The notes: generated by a model not told the origin, from the sequence alone. DNA of 64,000 bases from an uncultured Afifella sp. (GCA_947259045.1 CAMYKZ010000002.1:177239-241238); one strand, 5' to 3'. Counted from the first letter of the stretch, positions 25,066 to 35,216 are shown. Numbers and translations: made by a program.

Positions 25066-27750
25066 TCAATCTTCGCCCGCTCCGTCATCTTCACCGAGCA
25101 GGTCAACAAGGCCGAGCGACCGGAAACTTCCTAATTTGCGCTCCAGAAGGCATTCGACCTGTTCGCCCGGCCGGGCATGGCTATAATAGAAGCCCTGGAC
25201 TTCCAGGCAGCCCTCGCCGATCAAATAGTCCAGTTGGTCAGCGGTTTCGACGCCCTCGGCAGTTGTCGAGATGCCGAGGCTGTCACCCAGTCCGATCACC
25301 GCCTTGACGATTGCAGCGGATTCGGAATTTTTGCCAATCCCGCGGACAAATGAGCGATCAATCTTGATCCTGTCAAAAGGAAAGCTCCTGAGATTGCCGA
25401 GTGAGGAAAAGCCGGTTCCAAAATCATCCATTGCGACCCGGACGCCAAGCCCCTTCAGGCGGAAGAGTTTATCCATCACATCGTCGGTATTGTGCAGCAG
25501 GAGGCTCTCGGTAATTTCCAGTTCCAGACGGGTCGGATCAAGGCCTGTTGTTTCCAGAACCTGTGCAACGTACTCAACCAGATCTGTTCGTTTGAACTGG
25601 GCCGGCGAAAGATTGACCGCGATCTTGACTGGCTTGGACCAGCTTGCCGCACTTTGACAGGCGTTGAGCAACACCCATTCGCCAAGTTGTCCGATAAGAC
25701 CTGTTTCCTCCGCAAGGCTGATAAACTTGTTTGGAGAAACGGTGCCACGCTCCGGATGATGCCAGCGAACCAGAGCCTCAAAACCGCAGACGACCTTTCT
25801 TTTGACATCGATCTGCGGTTGGAAGTGCAATTCCAGGAAACTTTCATCCAGCGCTTTGCGCAAATCCCGCTCAAGCAGACGTCGTGCCTGTGCAAGTTCA
25901 TCCATGGCGATTTCGAAAAAGCGGTAGGTATTCTTGCCATCGAATTTTGCGCGGTATAGCGCAAGATCGGCATTCTTGATCAATTCATCTGCGTCGTTCG
26001 TCTCGCTATCGCACAGCGAAATTCCGATGCTGGTTCCGATGACGACCTGGTTGCCTTTCAGTTCAAACGGCTCAGAGAGCAATTCTATGACACGCTGGGC
26101 AAGCCTATCGACTTCGTTGAGATCCCCGATGTCGTTCAGAATGATTGCGAATTCGTCGCCACCCAGACGAGCCACCGTGTCGACGTCTCGAACTGTTGCG
26201 GTCAGGCGATCGGCGACGATACGGAGAAGCTCGTCTCCGGCTGGATGGCCTAGCGTGTCGTTGACGTTTTTGAAGTTATCCAGATCAAGGCAGATAATGG
26301 CCGTTTTGTTTTTGTAGCGGCCGGAATCGTAAACAGCCTGCTGAATGCGGTCACGGAACAGCGATCTGTTCGGCAGGCCGGTCAGTGCGTCATGCATCGC
26401 CATGTGTTGGATCCGCGCTTCGCGCCGTTTGATTTCCGACACGTTGGTATAGACGATGACGGTCTCGCCTTCTTCCGTGCGGTGTTCGTCGACCTGAACC
26501 CAGGTATCCTCACCGATCTTGTGTTCGATATTATATGGCTTGCCGTCCTGGTGTGCCTTCAGCCGTTCCCTCAACAGAGCATCCACCCGGCGATGCGGCG
26601 AAGACGAGTTGGTGCGGGCCAATTCAGCCTTGATCAAATCGGAATATTCGATTCCATTTTCGACTTCCTCAGCGATTTCGGGGAAGTAGGCTTTAAATTG
26701 TGCGTTGTAGATTTTCACCTTGCCATCCGGGTCGAACATGATCAGCCCTTGTGCAAGACTTTCCACGATCGCGCGGCGCGAGCGGTCTTCGGCTGCCGCG
26801 GCCTTCATTTCGGCTTTCTTGATCCGTGATGCATCGAGAATGACGCCGGTCCACAAAACCGACCCGTCAAGCAAAAGCTTCGGTGTCGCTATCGCGTGGG
26901 TATATTTGCGCGAGCCGTCGGGCATGATGATTGACGCCTCGACATCCCATTTTGCCAGGCTTTTTGACGCCTCAAGCAGTTTGGCGCGAAAGCTCTCAGC
27001 GTATTCCGGCGCATAGGATGCAAAAAGGGCTTTTGGATTGCCCAGAATTTCGGCAGCGGAGATACCGAACAGCTTCTTTGCGGACTCGCTGATATAGGTG
27101 TAACGGATATCACCATCGGGAAAGACCCGGCGTTGGTAAACAACGCCCGGCAGAGAACTGGCAAGCGATTCAAATCGCTGGGTTGCGGCTGAAAGCTTGT
27201 GCCCTGTTGTGATCGTACCGCTGATCAGCCGGAATGTCGGGGCGATCGCCTGAATCGCCGCTTCCGGAAACGCTGATCTCTCACGCCTGTCTTTCAGAAA
27301 TCCGACAAGAACCCCGTCTTTCAGGTCGTCCCGGGTCAAGCCATGAGCAAATTGATACCATGCCTGCATATAGTCTGAATTATTGCCAAGGTCGTCAGAA
27401 CCCAGTTCGATCAGGCCGCTGGAATTCCCCGCTTTCAAATGATTGGCGAAGTCGAAAATCCGAACAGGATCCATCTTCTGGTCGGTCGAACCGTAGACAT
27501 GCCCCTGATCGTGTATATCTTCAGCTGCAAGAAATACGACGGCGTCAAATTCAAAGGCGTCGCGAAGCAGCGCCAGCACGGCGCCCAGCTTGTCACTATC
27601 GCTTTTAGACGACAACATTTCGTCGACAATCGCGCTCTGAAGCGAAAACAGAGCACTGCCACTCGCCTGCTGAAGCGTGCCGGCAGGCAGACCCGCCTTG
27701 TCCGGTATCACTTCATCCGCTAGCGGCAGTTTGTCTGAATGACTGCTCAT
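25066..27750 (-). CDS. PAS-GGDEF-EAL cyclic-di-GMP signalling protein
   Basis: An 894-residue soluble protein. The first 190 residues form an uncharacterised sensor-like domain (FDAVVFLAAEDI-type, GAF-like). Two PAS-like regions follow (about 200-315 and 330-450). The GGDEF domain (about 460-620) has an intact LGGDEFAI motif near 530, and the EAL domain (about 640-880) has FEAL near 660, the DDFGTGFSSL loop and the K in KIDRSFV. Both activities may be present. It lies 40 bases downstream of the periplasmic binding protein gene and probably shares its operon. An AGAGG site precedes its ATG. Confidence 0.9.
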   Translation of the reverse strand: MSSHSDKLPLADEVIPDKAGLPAGTLQQASGSALFSLQSAIVDEMLSSKSDSDKLGAVLALLRDAFEFDAVVFLAAEDIHDQGHVYGSTDQKMDPVRIFDFANHLKAGNSSGLIELGSDDLGNNSDYMQAWYQFAHGLTRDDLKDGVLVGFLKDRRERSAFPEAAIQAIAPTFRLISGTITTGHKLSAATQRFESLASSLPGVVYQRRVFPDGDIRYTYISESAKKLFGISAAEILGNPKALFASYAPEYAESFRAKLLEASKSLAKWDVEASIIMPDGSRKYTHAIATPKLLLDGSVLWTGVILDASRIKKAEMKAAAAEDRSRRAIVESLAQGLIMFDPDGKVKIYNAQFKAYFPEIAEEVENGIEYSDLIKAELARTNSSSPHRRVDALLRERLKAHQDGKPYNIEHKIGEDTWVQVDEHRTEEGETVIVYTNVSEIKRREARIQHMAMHDALTGLPNRSLFRDRIQQAVYDSGRYKNKTAIICLDLDNFKNVNDTLGHPAGDELLRIVADRLTATVRDVDTVARLGGDEFAIILNDIGDLNEVDRLAQRVIELLSEPFELKGNQVVIGTSIGISLCDSETNDADELIKNADLALYRAKFDGKNTYRFFEIAMDELAQARRLLERDLRKALDESFLELHFQPQIDVKRKVVCGFEALVRWHHPERGTVSPNKFISLAEETGLIGQLGEWVLLNACQSAASWSKPVKIAVNLSPAQFKRTDLVEYVAQVLETTGLDPTRLELEITESLLLHNTDDVMDKLFRLKGLGVRVAMDDFGTGFSSLGNLRSFPFDRIKIDRSFVRGIGKNSESAAIVKAVIGLGDSLGISTTAEGVETADQLDYLIGEGCLEVQGFYYSHARPGEQVECLLERKLGSFRSLGLVDLLGEDDGAGED

Positions 27751-27789
27751 GGCAACCTCTGTTTCATTTCCGCCCGACCGGCCAATCGC

Positions 27790-29040
27790 CTAACCCTTCG
27801 GGATGGGTTTGCTGCGAACGGCTTTGCCGTCATAATCGTAGATGTAGTTTGCGCCCTCGACGAAATTGAAGGGGATCGCCATGCCGATTTCCCGCGCCTT
27901 CCTGAAATTGATTGCAATATCGGGCGGTGAGACGACACCGACATTGAGGTCGCCGGCCTTGACATCACCCTCCAGCACCTTGAGACCATAAATCGCTGCA
28001 AGATGGGCGTTCGATTCAAAACTGATTCCGATCGACATGACTGCGCTGTCATCGCCGTTCTGGACAACTTCCGGAACGACGCTGAGCACCGGCACCCGAT
28101 CGGAATGGCGATTGATCGTCGCGATTTCGCGGAATACCGAGGTCGAGCCGGTTATCCAGAACAGGCTGTTTTCCAGATTTACGTCGTTCTTGCGCATTGC
28201 GGTCACCGCATCTTTCACCAGACCGGCCAGTTCTTCCCGGGCATTCTCCGGGTTCCGCACCTCAAGATTCAGCACACGCACACCGTTCGCTGATGCGGCT
28301 TCGGCAATCGGACGGGCTTGTGTCTCCATCGCACTGACATTCTTTGAATCGACCAGAACTGCCAGGTTTCGGAGATCGGGGCGCAATTCGAAGACGTATG
28401 CCAGTTGAGCCGATACCGGCATGTTCAGGGATGTGAAGGCAAAGTTCGTGTTGGTGCCGCGATCATAGCCCTGCGCCTGGCCGAGCATGACCGGATCCTT
28501 CGATGTCACCGAAACAACCGGGATCTTGCCGCCCTTGTAATTGTTCCAGAGCCAGGCCGTGGACTCCGATCCCATGCTGAAAATGAGATCAATCTTGTTG
28601 GATTCTGCCAGTTTGATTGCCGATTTGCCGCGTTCGTCATTGCGATCGAAATTGAAAACCGTGAATTCCGCCAGAATATCGCGGTCGGAGAAAACATTGA
28701 GAATACGGGTAATCGCCACATCGTATGCTGACGACCGGCGCGGATAAAGCACCATGACATGATATCGGGGCTCGATCCGAAGACTGCTGTTTGCAGACGC
28801 AACGCCTTTGTAGATTTTCAAACGCAGCGGATCCGTTTTGTTGGCAACTGGCCGCCAGTCCCCGGCAGCGCTTTGGTCATAACTGAACCAGCCGGCATAG
28901 GGTTCTTCAACAATCGGCAATTCGTCGGTATGTGCCTGCTGCGCGCTGGCACCGACGGCAAACAAACCGATTAGAGCTGCGCAGACATTGATCGCGGAAG
29001 TCCTGGCGCCAGAAATTGACAAACGGGCAAGTGGCAACAT
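27790..29040 (-). CDS. Periplasmic ABC-type substrate-binding protein (PF04392-like)
   Basis: A 416-residue exported binding protein. A signal peptide ends near SAQQAH at about residue 33. The rest has the two-lobed fold of the ABC_sub_bind family, with segments like DLIFSMGSESTAW, VSVTSKDPVML and the C-terminal EGANYIYDYDGKAV. Start 29040 is preferred because an AAAGGA site lies upstream; a longer start at 29094 would overlap the stop of the sensor-MFS gene. There is no ABC permease or ATPase in the operon, so it may deliver a ligand to the adjacent sensor domain rather than to a transporter. Confidence 0.8.
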   Translation of the reverse strand: MLPLARLSISGARTSAINVCAALIGLFAVGASAQQAHTDELPIVEEPYAGWFSYDQSAAGDWRPVANKTDPLRLKIYKGVASANSSLRIEPRYHVMVLYPRRSSAYDVAITRILNVFSDRDILAEFTVFNFDRNDERGKSAIKLAESNKIDLIFSMGSESTAWLWNNYKGGKIPVVSVTSKDPVMLGQAQGYDRGTNTNFAFTSLNMPVSAQLAYVFELRPDLRNLAVLVDSKNVSAMETQARPIAEAASANGVRVLNLEVRNPENAREELAGLVKDAVTAMRKNDVNLENSLFWITGSTSVFREIATINRHSDRVPVLSVVPEVVQNGDDSAVMSIGISFESNAHLAAIYGLKVLEGDVKAGDLNVGVVSPPDIAINFRKAREIGMAIPFNFVEGANYIYDYDGKAVRSKPIPKG

Positions 29041-29090
29041 GTTTCGAATCCTTTCCAGAGTAGGTTTTTGATCGGCCGGCAGAATGATCA

Positions 29091-31556
29091 TCACATCACC
29101 CTCGCTTTAAGACCGGTATCGCGGATGTCGTGTTCTATGGGAGGTCCATCCGATGATGTGGCGACAAACAGGAAACCGAGCAGGACAATACCGACCGCCG
29201 CAAATCCGATCGCCGCCCAGTCATCCTTGAACACGATAAACAGAAAACCCATGATCACCGGACCCATGATGTGCCCGGCGCGTTCTGCAAACCGATAGGT
29301 CGCCGTTGCGGTGCTCGCTCCGATCTTCGCCGCCAGATGAGAATCGGCAATGAACGTCACAACCGGTGCATTGATGAACCCGTGGGCGATACCGACAATG
29401 GCTATGCCGGTCATCAATATGATCGTCCCGCCAAAATGCGTGCTCGCTGCATAGGCCATGGTCAATGTGCCGCCGTACGCGACAAGGCCAAGCCCCAGGG
29501 CGCTAATGAGAGTGCCCTGGAACAACACCATCCGGGCCGATCCAAGCCGGTCGACCCGCGGTGCAATGAAATGGCTGGCGATGACCACACTGATTGCATA
29601 GATCATGATCATCTGCCCGATGTCCGCCTGCGCAAAGTTCGATTGGGTAAGGAGGAGCGGTAAGGCAAAGACAATAATCCCGGTCAGCACGGCTTTTGCG
29701 GGCACTCCGACTGTGAGCATTGTATTGAGAAACTGCACGGATCTGATTGCTTCCCCCAGACCCCGGATGAGGTCTCTGTTTCGCGATCCGATCTGTCCTT
29801 CAGCCACATTGATTTTCGGAACGATCGCCAGGCAGTAAGCGGCAGAGACAACTGCAACTATGGAACTCAGCAGGAATATGCCTTGCGGCCCCAGCGATGT
29901 GACAAGCAGCGAACCGACGGCCATTCCCGAGATCATGCCGCCCTGGAATCCATAGACGATCACTGCGGCAGCCTGCGTCTTGCGCTCTGGCGACGCGACC
30001 GACAGAAGATAGGATTGTATTCCAATGAAGAGCATCCCCTGCCCGATACCGGAGACTGAGCGCGCGATTGCGATGGCCCAGAAATTCGGTGTCAGAGCGA
30101 TTGCGGCAATGCCCGCTCCGGCCAGAAGAAGACCGAAATACATCAGCGGCCTCGCACCAATCCGCTGGGCTACTCCGCCTGCGGGGATCAGCGTCAGCGC
30201 AAAAGCGGCATAAAAGCCGAAAAACGGAACCGTCGCATAGGCCTCGGCAACGCCACTGTTCGCGGCCGCCTGTTTAACGAATTGCGGCAGGAACGCATAA
30301 GTCATGTGTTCGGCGAGAACGCCCAGGAAAAAGACCGGTTTGGCAAAATCAAGCAGGCGGTCACCGTCGCCATTGGACGGATTCAGCTCTCCGGAATGGT
30401 CTTTCCTGAGCAATTCCGATGACCCTCGAACCGTGCCCCCGACCTGGAAGAACAGGGTTGCCAGAAACGCGGACGCTATGAACAGGGCAGCGAAATTCTT
30501 GACTGACCGCAAAACCTGCTCAAAGACGATCGCGCTCGGCAGCTCGACGGCAACTTCAATGTGGCGGGGCGATTCTATAGACGTCAGGCTCACCAGATAG
30601 GCATAATTATCATTGTTGCTGACCCACTGCTTGCCGATCATCGCCTTGTCGGTGTGCATCAGGATCTTGCCGTTTTGGGTCAATGCCGCAGCGCTTAGGT
30701 CCGGATTGACTTTCAGGTATTCGCCAAACGTACGATCCAGGCCGGCAATCTCGGATATGTTGAGGTTGAAGGCTACAATGTCGCTCAAACGCTGGCCCAG
30801 AGAATTGGCGAGAGCGCGGGCTTTCGCCTGAGCTCCGTCGGAATAGAGCGTGACCAGTGTCAGCACGACACCGATGGATGCGGCCAGAAAAATGCCGGTG
30901 AATGTGATCTGCGGCCACGGTAGCCGCCTGCCGTGCATTCGGTGGCCGAACAGGCCGATGAATAATGCGAACAGGATGGCAGGTATCGGCGAATATAGCA
31001 GCAACGGGTTGAACAATGAGGACACTTTGTCTCCGACAACCCTTTGTGGCATCGTGATCTGGAGATCGCCGACTGCCTCGAACTTGCTGCGGAGTGGAAC
31101 GGATATGCTGTAGTATTCGCCGATCTTGTGCATCTCGATGCCGCGAGCCGTGACGACGATATCGTTCTTTCGGCCCGGGTTCGAGATGCCTGCGGGATGA
31201 GCCAGCTTTTCGCCGACCTCCGGATCGCCTGCGAAGAAAATCTGGTGACCTGCCGGATCAATGACCCGCAATGTGCTGATCGTCTCGTCGGCAGACAAAA
31301 TCGGTTCCGTAATCGTGTTGAAGCCGACAAACTGCTTCAACGGAAGGCCGGATCGCAAAAACAATTGCATTGTATTTTGAACAATCTGAACCTGACCGGC
31401 GAGGCGGTCGCCCTGAAACCGTTCATAGATTCGCGAACCTTCACCCAAGGCGACATAAATCAGCAGCAGCAGTGAAAGCCACATCACGACAAACATCGTG
31501 ATGCCATCGCCGATCCGCCCTGCGAGACTGAATTTCTTGACGTTGTTTTTATCCAT
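29091..31556 (-). CDS. Fusion of a periplasmic sensor region and an MFS transporter
   Basis: An 821-residue membrane protein. A first helix (about 15-40) leads to a periplasmic domain (41-185), two more helices (about 185-240), a second periplasmic stretch (245-345) and another helix (about 350-372). A 12-helix MFS core fills about 405-805. The layout resembles a Cache-type sensor joined to a transporter. No GGDEF, HAMP or kinase domain follows the sensor. The gene overlaps the ATP-grasp gene by 8 bases and probably the next gene too. It may be a ligand-gated transporter or receptor. An AGGGGG site precedes the start. Confidence 0.8.
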   Translation of the reverse strand: MDKNNVKKFSLAGRIGDGITMFVVMWLSLLLLIYVALGEGSRIYERFQGDRLAGQVQIVQNTMQLFLRSGLPLKQFVGFNTITEPILSADETISTLRVIDPAGHQIFFAGDPEVGEKLAHPAGISNPGRKNDIVVTARGIEMHKIGEYYSISVPLRSKFEAVGDLQITMPQRVVGDKVSSLFNPLLLYSPIPAILFALFIGLFGHRMHGRRLPWPQITFTGIFLAASIGVVLTLVTLYSDGAQAKARALANSLGQRLSDIVAFNLNISEIAGLDRTFGEYLKVNPDLSAAALTQNGKILMHTDKAMIGKQWVSNNDNYAYLVSLTSIESPRHIEVAVELPSAIVFEQVLRSVKNFAALFIASAFLATLFFQVGGTVRGSSELLRKDHSGELNPSNGDGDRLLDFAKPVFFLGVLAEHMTYAFLPQFVKQAAANSGVAEAYATVPFFGFYAAFALTLIPAGGVAQRIGARPLMYFGLLLAGAGIAAIALTPNFWAIAIARSVSGIGQGMLFIGIQSYLLSVASPERKTQAAAVIVYGFQGGMISGMAVGSLLVTSLGPQGIFLLSSIVAVVSAAYCLAIVPKINVAEGQIGSRNRDLIRGLGEAIRSVQFLNTMLTVGVPAKAVLTGIIVFALPLLLTQSNFAQADIGQMIMIYAISVVIASHFIAPRVDRLGSARMVLFQGTLISALGLGLVAYGGTLTMAYAASTHFGGTIILMTGIAIVGIAHGFINAPVVTFIADSHLAAKIGASTATATYRFAERAGHIMGPVIMGFLFIVFKDDWAAIGFAAVGIVLLGFLFVATSSDGPPIEHDIRDTGLKARVM

Positions 31557-32838
31557 TTCCGACCCCCTGTTCTCTGGCCGGCATCGGATTTTCTTTGTTC
31601 TGGTTGTAACGGGACAAGATGTGATGTTCGGAACCGCGCATTCGACTCATCAGGACATCGATACGATCAGCAAACAGCGACAGGATCAGGTCGTCATAAG
31701 TCATTCCGACCGCCGGAAGGCCTATCGCAATCAGGCTTGTCACGCCATCTTTCGAGGGCGCCCTGAGATCGGGCTTGGGGTTCGTTTCCAGAACAAACAG
31801 CTTGCCGTCACTATCAGCCCGTACATCGAGACGAACCAAGGTTTCAATATTCAGTTCCTCGACCACTCTGTAGGCAAGGGCACGAAGTTCGCTGAGGACA
31901 ACGCCGTCCTTATCCGGATCGAGACTGATCACCCGGTCGTCGGTGATCGGAGACTTGTCCATCGATGTGAAAATCCGCTCATGGGGAAGCAGAACCCGCT
32001 CAACAGCACCGAATACAAACGGCTCATCGAGAATTGATATCGTGCCGCTTCGGGCCACGACCGGCCCGCATGCCGCTATGCAAAATTCCCGGCCGGCAAG
32101 ATATTTTTCGATCAGCACAAAATTGCGCGTCAGATCGAATACGTTCTGAACCGCGTCGGCCAGTTGTTCAGGCGTCTCGACATATTCGATATTCAATGAC
32201 GCCCGGCCGGAAACGGGCTTGACGATAAACGGTCCGGAATAGTCACCAAACACCCGCTGGTACCGGCTATCGTACAAAGGATCAAAACGACCGGCATTGC
32301 CATGCCAGGTGAGAAAATCCGCAGTCGGCACATTGGCGCCCCTCATGACGGATTTGAACGAATGCTTTGAATCCAGAATGGCACTTGTGAGCGGCTCGTG
32401 GCCAAGATAGGGCACGCCCGTCATTTCCAGCATCGAAGCTGCATGGGATACGGATGCAAGTCCCTGCACGCCGCCGGTGTTCAGCCAGACGAAATCGATC
32501 TTGTTTTCAGCGAGCTTTGCAGCCAAACGCATGTCATCGGGGAAAAGAAAAACGTCTCTTGCACCGAGCCGCTGCAGACTCTTGGCAATATCGCGCGCAA
32601 CGATCTGATAGCTTTTCCAGTTCCGGGCATTGTGGCTCTGATAGATGACAGCACCGTCTTTGGCCTTGTCACCGCCATAGACAACCGCAATCCGCATCGT
32701 CGTCAGGAGTTTGCTGACCTGCAGGCGAAGTTCGTCGACGCGTCCCGAACGGCGGCCAGCCAGGCTGATGGCTACATTTCGCAGCGTTTGCAGGTTGGCA
32801 GACTGTTCAGTCTGATAATGGTTTGTATCGACGCCCAC
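31549..32838 (-). CDS. ATP-grasp protein, D-alanine--D-alanine ligase-like
   Basis: A 429-residue protein of the ATP-grasp superfamily in the Ddl/RimK branch. The ATP-grasp domain (about 170-385) contains GPFIVKPVSGRASLN (nucleotide and phosphate loop) and LFVLETNPKPDL (metal ligands). The N-terminal 150 residues form a Rossmann-like pre-grasp domain (IAVVYGGDK). It lacks the extra segments of true Ddl and lies first in an operon with a sensor-MFS fusion and a binding protein, so it probably ligates a small acid and amine other than D-Ala. It has a GTG start with GGAAG 8 bases upstream. Confidence 0.85.
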   Translation of the reverse strand: MGVDTNHYQTEQSANLQTLRNVAISLAGRRSGRVDELRLQVSKLLTTMRIAVVYGGDKAKDGAVIYQSHNARNWKSYQIVARDIAKSLQRLGARDVFLFPDDMRLAAKLAENKIDFVWLNTGGVQGLASVSHAASMLEMTGVPYLGHEPLTSAILDSKHSFKSVMRGANVPTADFLTWHGNAGRFDPLYDSRYQRVFGDYSGPFIVKPVSGRASLNIEYVETPEQLADAVQNVFDLTRNFVLIEKYLAGREFCIAACGPVVARSGTISILDEPFVFGAVERVLLPHERIFTSMDKSPITDDRVISLDPDKDGVVLSELRALAYRVVEELNIETLVRLDVRADSDGKLFVLETNPKPDLRAPSKDGVTSLIAIGLPAVGMTYDDLILSLFADRIDVLMSRMRGSEHHILSRYNQNKENPMPAREQGVGNG

Positions 32839-33089
32839 TTTTACTACTTCCGATAGATTTCACACTTAAACTAAACTTCTTTATGTATTTCCGCGCTTAG
32901 ATTTGTAACCGCAATGTATTCATAAGAGATTCCAGTTAATGAAATGGTGAGCCAGCAAGGTAAACTGCAGGTAAAAAAACATGTGGCATACTTATTCATT
33001 TCAATAAGTTAGCCTGATCGCATTAGTTACGATGACGTCAAATAAACCATCGGATTGACCTCAAGGCATGTTTGCGGCAGACAGCCGTG
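32839..33089 (-). promoter_or_regulatory. AT-rich intergenic region upstream of the ATP-grasp operon
   Basis: About 250 bases, clearly richer in A and T than the surroundings, between the divergent ATP-grasp and RluA genes. A promoter of the operon is expected here. No clear consensus -35/-10 pair was found. Confidence 0.35.
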
Positions 33090-33791
33090 ATGAATCCGAA
33101 CGCCTCCGCATCCGGTTTGCCGGCTGACGGGCCTTATCTGCCGCCGACGGACCCCTGGCTGACCGTGTTGCATCACGACAGCGACATTCTGGTCGTATCC
33201 AAACCGAGCGGCCTGCTTTCCGTTCCCGGCAAGAGTGCCGAACTGGCCGATTGCCTTGAATTGCGGGCCCGCGAGACCTTTCCGACAGCAACCATGGTGC
33301 ATCGGCTGGACCGGGATACGTCCGGTCTGCTGGTGCTAGCCATGAACGCAAAGGCACACCGGCATCTGGGGCTGCAATTCGAGCGCCGAAAGGTGCAGAA
33401 ACGCTATGTCGCACGGGTCTGGGGCGATGTCGGCAGCGAGCAGGGCCAGGTCGATCTGCCGCTGGTCTGCGACTGGCCGAACCGGCCGAAGCAGATCGTC
33501 GATCACGAGCGCGGACGTCCGGCGCAGACCGGCTGGCAGGTGCTTGAGCGTGAACAGACGCCTGACGGCGATCCGGCAACAAGGCTGGCGCTTTTTCCGC
33601 TGACGGGACGGTCGCATCAATTGCGCGTCCATATGCTCGCGCTTGGTCATGCCATTCTCGGCGACCGGCTCTATGCTCATACCGCAGCGCTTGCCGTCGC
33701 AGACCGGCTGCAGCTTCACGCCGAACGCCTGACGCTGTATCATCCCGCCGGCGGGCGGGTCATGGCGTTTGAAGATCCCTGCCCGTTCTGA
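33090..33791 (+). CDS. RluA-family RNA pseudouridine synthase
   Basis: A 233-residue pseudouridine synthase. The catalytic motif HRLDRDTSGLLVL carries the conserved Asp, and the C-terminal RSHQLRVHM loop is also intact. There is no S4 domain, as in RluA-type enzymes of this length, so it probably modifies rRNA or tRNA uridines. The ATG at 33090 is chosen; an upstream TTG in frame is less likely. It is divergent from the ATP-grasp operon. Confidence 0.9.
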   Translation: MNPNASASGLPADGPYLPPTDPWLTVLHHDSDILVVSKPSGLLSVPGKSAELADCLELRARETFPTATMVHRLDRDTSGLLVLAMNAKAHRHLGLQFERRKVQKRYVARVWGDVGSEQGQVDLPLVCDWPNRPKQIVDHERGRPAQTGWQVLEREQTPDGDPATRLALFPLTGRSHQLRVHMLALGHAILGDRLYAHTAALAVADRLQLHAERLTLYHPAGGRVMAFEDPCPF

Positions 33792-33807
33792 GTGTAGTCC
33801 CGGCTGA

Positions 33808-33960
33808 TGGAAGATTGCACCGCTATTGGGCGGGGATTATTCTGTCGGCAATACCACGATTATTTCGATCATCGAACATTTTGGCTGGCTGGGCGATCTA
33901 TATCGGCAAACAAGGGATTTGCCCGACGGCACACAGATCGACCTGAATGTGATCGACTGA
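33808..33960 (+). pseudogene. Possible gene remnant
   Basis: An open frame of about 50 codons without an ATG, reading GGDYSVGNTTIISIIEHFGW and ending LNVID before a TGA. The residues look protein-like, but no start or ribosome binding site is present, so this may be the tail of a decayed gene. Other frames in the same stretch look less coding. Confidence 0.2.
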
Positions 33961-34025
33961 GCAATATCGCTTGATCAAACCGGCCACTGTGCGCAAGCTG
34001 CCGGCAAAACAAGCGGGCCATCCCA

Positions 34026-35216
34026 ATGGAAAAGACCAACGAACACCGCGCCGTCTTCGCGCTCAGCGAATATGAACACCGCATCGCCGGCACAAGGTCC
34101 CGGATGGCGGAAGCCGGGCTGGATGTGGTGCTCTGCCCGGATCCGTCGAATATCAACTACCTGACCGGCTATGACGGCTGGTCGTTCTATACGCCGCAGG
34201 TCGCGGTGCTGGCGGCCGACGACGACCTGCCGGTGCTGATTACCCGGCTGATGGATGTCAATACGGCGCGGATGAGTTCGATGCTTCCTGACGACCGGCT
34301 GATCGGGTTTCCGGAATCCCTGGTGCATGTCGACGGTGACCACCCGATGCGTTTTGCCGGTGCGTGGCTTGCCGAACACGGATATGGCAGTGCACGCATC
34401 GGCGTGGATTTCGATGCGCACTATTTTTCGCCGGCTGGACTTCGGGCGCTGCAATCGGCCCTGCCCGGCGCGGTCATTGTCGATTGCGGACGGCTGGTCA
34501 ACTGGGTCCGGGCGGTCAAATCGGAGGCCGAACTGGCCGTCATGCGCGAGGCGGCAGATCTTGCCGACCGGGTGATGCAGACGGCGGTGGAGACGATCGA
34601 ACCCGGTCTGCGCCAGACCGACCTGGCGGCGGCGATTTCGGCCGCGCAATATCGCGGCACAGATGATACCGGCGGCGATTATCCGGCCATCGTGCCGCTG
34701 ATCATGACCGGCGAAGGCACCTCTGCGCCGCATATCACCGCCCGGGAAACGCGGATCGGCGACAGCGGTGCAACGGTTCTGGAACTGGCCGGCGTCCGCC
34801 ACCGCTATCATTGCCCGATCAGCCGGACGATTCATCTCGGCCCGCCGCCCCGGCGCATCACCGACACGTTAAAGGTTGTCATCGACGGCATGCTGGCGGT
34901 CACCTCGGAACTGAAAGCTGGCAACCGGGCCGAAGACGCCCACGCCGCCTGGCGGCGAACAGCCGAGCCGCACGGCATCACCAAGGCCTCTCGCATCGGT
35001 TATTCCGTCGGTCTCGGTTATCCGCCTGATTGGGGCGAGAGCACGATTTCCCTGCGCCGGGACGAGGCGACGATGCTGGAAGAGAACCAGACCGTGCATC
35101 TGATGCTGGGCATCTGGAACGAGGACTGGGGCGTTTCCGTCTCCAATGTGATCCGGGTGGGAGCAAGCGCGGGCGAGGCGTTGGTTACTTTCCCAATGGA
35201 TCTGGTGGTCAAATGA
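34026..35216 (+). CDS. doeA: M24 family metallopeptidase, ectoine hydrolase (DoeA)-like
   Basis: A 396-residue pita-bread (M24B) protein, the creatinase/aminopeptidase P fold. The N-terminal domain has SNINYLTGYDGWSFY, typical of the creatinase and DoeA subgroup. The C-terminal half carries the fold but the classic metal-ligand set is degenerate (ELAGVRHRYHCPISRTIHLG region), as in ectoine hydrolases. DoeA opens the ectoine ring to N-acetyl-diaminobutyrate. The next gene overlaps by 4 bases (ATGA) and encodes an M20 deacetylase, which fits a deacetylation step. The rest of the known ectoine degradation set is not in the window. Confidence 0.72.
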   Translation: MEKTNEHRAVFALSEYEHRIAGTRSRMAEAGLDVVLCPDPSNINYLTGYDGWSFYTPQVAVLAADDDLPVLITRLMDVNTARMSSMLPDDRLIGFPESLVHVDGDHPMRFAGAWLAEHGYGSARIGVDFDAHYFSPAGLRALQSALPGAVIVDCGRLVNWVRAVKSEAELAVMREAADLADRVMQTAVETIEPGLRQTDLAAAISAAQYRGTDDTGGDYPAIVPLIMTGEGTSAPHITARETRIGDSGATVLELAGVRHRYHCPISRTIHLGPPPRRITDTLKVVIDGMLAVTSELKAGNRAEDAHAAWRRTAEPHGITKASRIGYSVGLGYPPDWGESTISLRRDEATMLEENQTVHLMLGIWNEDWGVSVSNVIRVGASAGEALVTFPMDLVVK

